From positions 3,828 to 13,175 of the forward strand of contig JAPYQD010000012.1 in assembly GCA_029937335.1 (NCBI GenBank): a stretch of DNA of 9,348 nucleotides, in the 5' to 3' direction. This document shows positions 6,787 to 9,348 of the stretch, piece by piece. Positions within the stretch are counted from its first letter, which is position 1, and each line of letters starts with the position of its first letter. A program made the translations under genes and the position numbers. The notes under the pieces are model-generated. The model saw only the letters and a list, made by a program, of their open reading frames with translations. It ran no database searches and was not told the DNA's origin. This DNA is from Gammaproteobacteria bacterium (GTDB lineage Bacteria; Pseudomonadota; Gammaproteobacteria; PS1; Pseudothioglobaceae).

Positions 6787-7896
6787 ATGTCACAAAGAGA
6801 TTACTACGAAGTATTAGGGGTTGATAAGAGCTCAGACGCTAAGCAAATTAAAAAGGCTTACAAGCGTTTGGCGATGAAACATCACCCTGATCGTAATGTA
6901 GATAACAAAGAAGCGGCTGAAACGAAGTTCAAAGAAATTCAAAAAGCTTATGCTATTTTGTCAGATGAACAAAAACGTCAAGCTTACGACCAGTTTGGCC
7001 ATGCAGGTGTTGATGGCAATGCTGGTGCTGGTGGATTTGGCGGTGGTGGTTTTGGTGGCGGTGGCTTTGGTGATATTTTTGGTGATATTTTTGGTGGTGG
7101 TGGCGCAGCCCAACCTGACAACCGTGGATCAGATCTGCGTTATGACCTAGAAATTGATTTAAAAGAAGCGGCCGAAGGATCAACGGTTAAAATTCGCATT
7201 CCTAAAAATGAGGCTTGTGATACTTGTTCAGGCACAGGTGCTAAACCAGGTACGTCAGTTAACACTTGTGGCACTTGTGGTGGCCATGGTCAAGTGCAAA
7301 TGCAACAAGGCTTCTTTGCAGTACAACGCCCTTGTCATGATTGCTCTGGTACTGGTCAAAAAATTGAATCCCCTTGTGGCACTTGCCGTGGACAAGGCGT
7401 GGTACGCAAACAAAAAACTTTATCAGTTAAAATCCCTGCGGGCGTTGATACCGGTAACCGTATTCGCCTAAGTGGCGAAGGTGAGGCTGGTTTACGTGGT
7501 GGTCCAAGTGGTGATTTGTATGTGCAAGTGCATGTCAAAAAACACAATATTTTCCAACGAGAAGGCAATGATCTTTACTGTGAAGTACCAATTGACTTTG
7601 CCACAGCAACACTCGGCGGCTCTATCGAAGTACCAACACTCAGTAGTAAACTAAAAATCAAAGTACCGGCTGGCACGCAAACAGGCAAGTTATTCCGATT
7701 ACGTGGTAAAGGCATTATCGGACTTCGAAACAGTGGTGCAGGCGACCTTTTGTGCCAAGTAAAAATAGAAACCCCTATCAATCTAAATAAAAAACAACAA
7801 CAACTACTTAAAGAATTTTCTGAATCCTGTGGCAAGAAACAACACCCCGAGTCCGACTCCTTCTTTGGTAAAATGAAATCTTTTTTGAATAATTAA
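6787..7896 (+). CDS. dnaJ: Chaperone protein DnaJ (Hsp40, class A)
   Basis: A 369-residue class A J-protein, close to E. coli DnaJ (376). It delivers unfolded clients to DnaK and stimulates DnaK ATPase. The J domain (1-70) has the essential HPD at residues 33-35. A glycine/phenylalanine-rich linker (about 77-107) contains repeated GGFGGG units and a doubled GDIF. The zinc-binding region holds four intact CxxCxGxG motifs, starting at Cys144: CDTCSGTG, CGTCGGHG, CHDCSGTG and CGTCRGQG. The C-terminal client-binding beta domains and a short dimerisation tail follow. All key residues are present. The ATG at 6787 puts the J domain at the very N-terminus, as expected, with weak AAGG (6778-6781) five bases ahead. 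It follows dnaK across a terminator-like hairpin and lies 13 bases before eno, so dnaJ and eno are probably on one message. Confidence 0.98.
   Translation: MSQRDYYEVLGVDKSSDAKQIKKAYKRLAMKHHPDRNVDNKEAAETKFKEIQKAYAILSDEQKRQAYDQFGHAGVDGNAGAGGFGGGGFGGGGFGDIFGDIFGGGGAAQPDNRGSDLRYDLEIDLKEAAEGSTVKIRIPKNEACDTCSGTGAKPGTSVNTCGTCGGHGQVQMQQGFFAVQRPCHDCSGTGQKIESPCGTCRGQGVVRKQKTLSVKIPAGVDTGNRIRLSGEGEAGLRGGPSGDLYVQVHVKKHNIFQREGNDLYCEVPIDFATATLGGSIEVPTLSSKLKIKVPAGTQTGKLFRLRGKGIIGLRNSGAGDLLCQVKIETPINLNKKQQQLLKEFSESCGKKQHPESDSFFGKMKSFLNN
7069..7092 (+). repeat. Perfect 12-base tandem duplication in the dnaJ G/F region
   Basis: GGTGATATTTTT at 7069-7080 is followed at once by an identical copy at 7081-7092, encoding the doubled GDIF. 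Just upstream (about 7030-7068) lies a looser array of GGTGGTGGTTTT-like units encoding GGFGGG. The array keeps the reading frame. It is a likely place for replication-slippage length changes in the flexible linker of DnaJ. Confidence 0.8.
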
Positions 7897-7909
7897 ACGA
7901 GACTATAAA

Positions 7910-9190
7910 GTGAAAATCCAACAAATCAAAGCAAGAGAAGTTCTTGACTCAAGAGGTAATCCAACCGTTGAAGCTGATGTTATTTTAGACAATGGCGTCA
8001 TGGGTAGTGCCATGGTACCATCTGGCGCTTCAACTGGCCAACGCGAAGCACTTGAATTACGTGATGGCGATAAATCCCGCTATTTGGGCAAAGGCGTCTT
8101 AAAAGCCGTTGAATTTATTAACACTGAAATCAATCAAGTCTTAGCGGGTTTTGATATTGGCAACTTATCTGTTATTGACCAAGCAATGATCGATCTTGAT
8201 GGTACTGATACTAAATCAAGACTCGGTGCGAATGCAATCTTGGCTGTATCTCTAGCCTCAGCACACGCTAATGCTAATGCTAAAAACTTACCTTTATATA
8301 GTTCGCTAGAAGTTGAAGGTGATTTTAAACTACCGGTACCAATGATGAATATTATCAACGGTGGTGAGCATGCTAACAACAGTGTTGATATTCAAGAATT
8401 TATGATTATTCCGGCTGGTGCACCCAGCTTTAAAGAAGCATTACGTTATGGTGCAGAAGTTTTTCATCATTTAAAATCGGTACTAGAAGCACAAGGCATG
8501 AATACAGCTGTGGGTGACGAGGGTGGCTTTGCACCAGATTTAGCCTCAAACGAAGATGCGATTAAAGTGATTTTAGAAGCCATTAAAAATGCGGGTTATG
8601 AAGCTGGTAAAGATATCTTTATTGGTATTGACGCAGCCAGCTCTGAATTTTATGCAGATGGTACGTATAACTTAGCAAGCGAGAATAGATCACTCAGCTC
8701 TGAAGAGTTTGTCGATTATTTGGCTGATTGGGTAGAAAATTATCCGATTATCTCTATTGAAGATGGCATGGATGAGAATGACTGGGATGGCTGGGACTTA
8801 CTTACCAAAAAAGTGGGTGACAAAGTTCAACTGGTTGGTGATGATTTATTTGTGACCAATAGCAAAATTCTTAAACAAGGTATTGATAATAATATTGCGA
8901 ATTCAATCTTGATCAAAGTAAATCAAATCGGCACACTAACTGAAACATTTGCCGCCATGAAAATGGCTGTAGAAGCAGGTTACACTTGTGTGATGTCACA
9001 CCGCTCTGGTGAAACTGAAGACACAACCATTGCTGATTTAGCCGTAGCAACGGGCTGTGGTCAGATAAAAACAGGCTCTTTGTCTCGTTCTGATCGCTTA
9101 GCAAAATACAATCGTTTACTACGCATTGAAGAGGAGTTAGGCGCTAAAGCGATTTATCCAGGACTTGATGCTTTCAATCATTTGAATTAA
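7910..9190 (+). CDS. eno: Enolase (phosphopyruvate hydratase)
   Basis: A 426-residue protein (E. coli: 432). It interconverts 2-phosphoglycerate and phosphoenolpyruvate in glycolysis and gluconeogenesis, and in many proteobacteria also sits in the RNA degradosome. Signatures are complete: DSRGNPTVEADV near the N-terminus, the mobile loop GASTG, GDEGGFAP at 202-209 with the catalytic acid Glu204, metal ligands in IGIDAASSEF, SIEDGMDEND and LVGDDLFVTN, the catalytic LIKVNQIGTLTE with Lys336, and SHRSGETEDTTIADL with His364. The start is GTG at 7910, followed directly by KIQQIKAREVLDSRG, which aligns with the usual enolase N-terminus; no ATG is available there. The Shine-Dalgarno is weak at best. 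It starts 13 bases after dnaJ, so it likely shares the dnaJ message. I see no terminator after it. Confidence 0.98.
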   Translation: MKIQQIKAREVLDSRGNPTVEADVILDNGVMGSAMVPSGASTGQREALELRDGDKSRYLGKGVLKAVEFINTEINQVLAGFDIGNLSVIDQAMIDLDGTDTKSRLGANAILAVSLASAHANANAKNLPLYSSLEVEGDFKLPVPMMNIINGGEHANNSVDIQEFMIIPAGAPSFKEALRYGAEVFHHLKSVLEAQGMNTAVGDEGGFAPDLASNEDAIKVILEAIKNAGYEAGKDIFIGIDAASSEFYADGTYNLASENRSLSSEEFVDYLADWVENYPIISIEDGMDENDWDGWDLLTKKVGDKVQLVGDDLFVTNSKILKQGIDNNIANSILIKVNQIGTLTETFAAMKMAVEAGYTCVMSHRSGETEDTTIADLAVATGCGQIKTGSLSRSDRLAKYNRLLRIEEELGAKAIYPGLDAFNHLN

Positions 9191-9224
9191 ACTAATCAGT
9201 AATTAATTCAACCTTTACAATTTA

Positions 9225-9348
9225 TTGGAAACACTATCGACTTTTTGGCTAAGTATCACCCTTTTAGGGTTAATCCTAGCTTCTGCTTTTTTTTCTAGCA
9301 GCGAAACCTCTATGATGGCGATCAATCGTTATCGTCTAAAAGCGCTGA
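9225..9348 (+). CDS. CorB/YfjD-like membrane transporter, HlyC/CorC family (partial, N-terminus only)
   Basis: The first 41 codons read from TTG at 9225. A hydrophobic segment (about residues 7-24, rich in Leu, Ile, Ala and Phe) leads into FFSSSETSMMAINRYRLKAL. This matches the start of the DUF21 domain in CorB/YfjD-type proteins, whose counterpart in E. coli reads approximately YFSGSETGMMTLNRYRL. Full-length members have DUF21, two CBS domains and a CorC-type C-terminal domain, and have been linked to magnesium or cobalt efflux or to membrane-protein roles. An in-frame TAA at 9204-9206 bounds the start, and TTG at 9225 is the only usual start codon before the hydrophobic segment; the first ATG (9309) lies inside the conserved motif. 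No Shine-Dalgarno is visible. It follows eno by 34 bases with no clear terminator between them. The family call rests on a short stretch. Confidence 0.75.
   Translation, partial: METLSTFWLSITLLGLILASAFFSSSETSMMAINRYRLKAL

Noticed and set aside
7021..7110. G-rich tandem repeats as a CRISPR-like or mobile repeat
   Set aside because: They are short, spacer-free, in frame, and encode the standard G/F linker of DnaJ.
6953..7183. Minus-strand open frame with histidine-rich product opposite dnaJ
   Set aside because: The His/Gln-rich protein is the reverse reading of the Gly-rich dnaJ repeats; no start signals or family resemblance.
9191..9224. Terminator or promoter between eno and the corB-like gene
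   Set aside because: The 34 bases contain only AT-rich sequence with no stable GC stem or paired -35/-10 elements that I could support.

Overview
This is an AT-rich bacterial chromosomal segment made almost entirely of housekeeping genes. The protein families (an E. coli-type soluble pyrophosphatase, RNase D with an HRDC domain, RsmD, CoaD, DnaK/DnaJ, enolase and a CorB/YfjD-like start) point to a gammaproteobacterium. The AT-rich coding, compact spacing and an NtrY-type kinase would fit a streamlined marine or symbiotic lineage, for example relatives of the SUP05/Thioglobus group. That placement is inference from recalled family resemblance, not a search. I see no insertion sequence, prophage, tRNA, rRNA or CRISPR array.

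Layout. (1) Positions 1-2021, minus strand: most of a membrane-bound NtrY-like sensor histidine kinase whose C-terminal end lies beyond the left edge. (2) Positions 2022-2107: a short divergent intergenic region with candidate extended -10 promoters on both strands. (3) Positions 2108-4724, plus strand: a tightly packed rnd-ppa-rsmD-coaD unit with an 11-base overlap, a 4-base gap and a 4-base ATGA overlap. (4) Positions 4725-4802: a good match to a sigma-32 heat-shock promoter ahead of dnaK. (5) Positions 4803-7896: dnaK and dnaJ, separated by a strong intrinsic-terminator hairpin. (6) Positions 7910-9190: enolase with a GTG start, 13 bases after dnaJ. (7) Positions 9225-9348: the first 41 codons of a CorB/YfjD-like membrane protein with an apparent TTG start, cut by the right edge.

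How the parts relate. The rnd-coaD unit joins RNA 3'-end processing, pyrophosphate removal, 16S rRNA methylation and coenzyme A synthesis; CoaD releases pyrophosphate, which Ppa hydrolyses. DnaK and DnaJ form the Hsp70-Hsp40 chaperone pair, but grpE, often nearby in other bacteria, is not in this window. The dnaK-dnaJ terminator suggests more DnaK than DnaJ is made, and eno may depend on read-through from dnaJ or on a promoter I cannot identify. Nothing here looks like a new multi-gene system. The points worth a second look are regulatory: the dnaK-dnaJ attenuator, a possibly leaderless rnd message, and the non-ATG starts of rsmD, eno and the corB-like gene.
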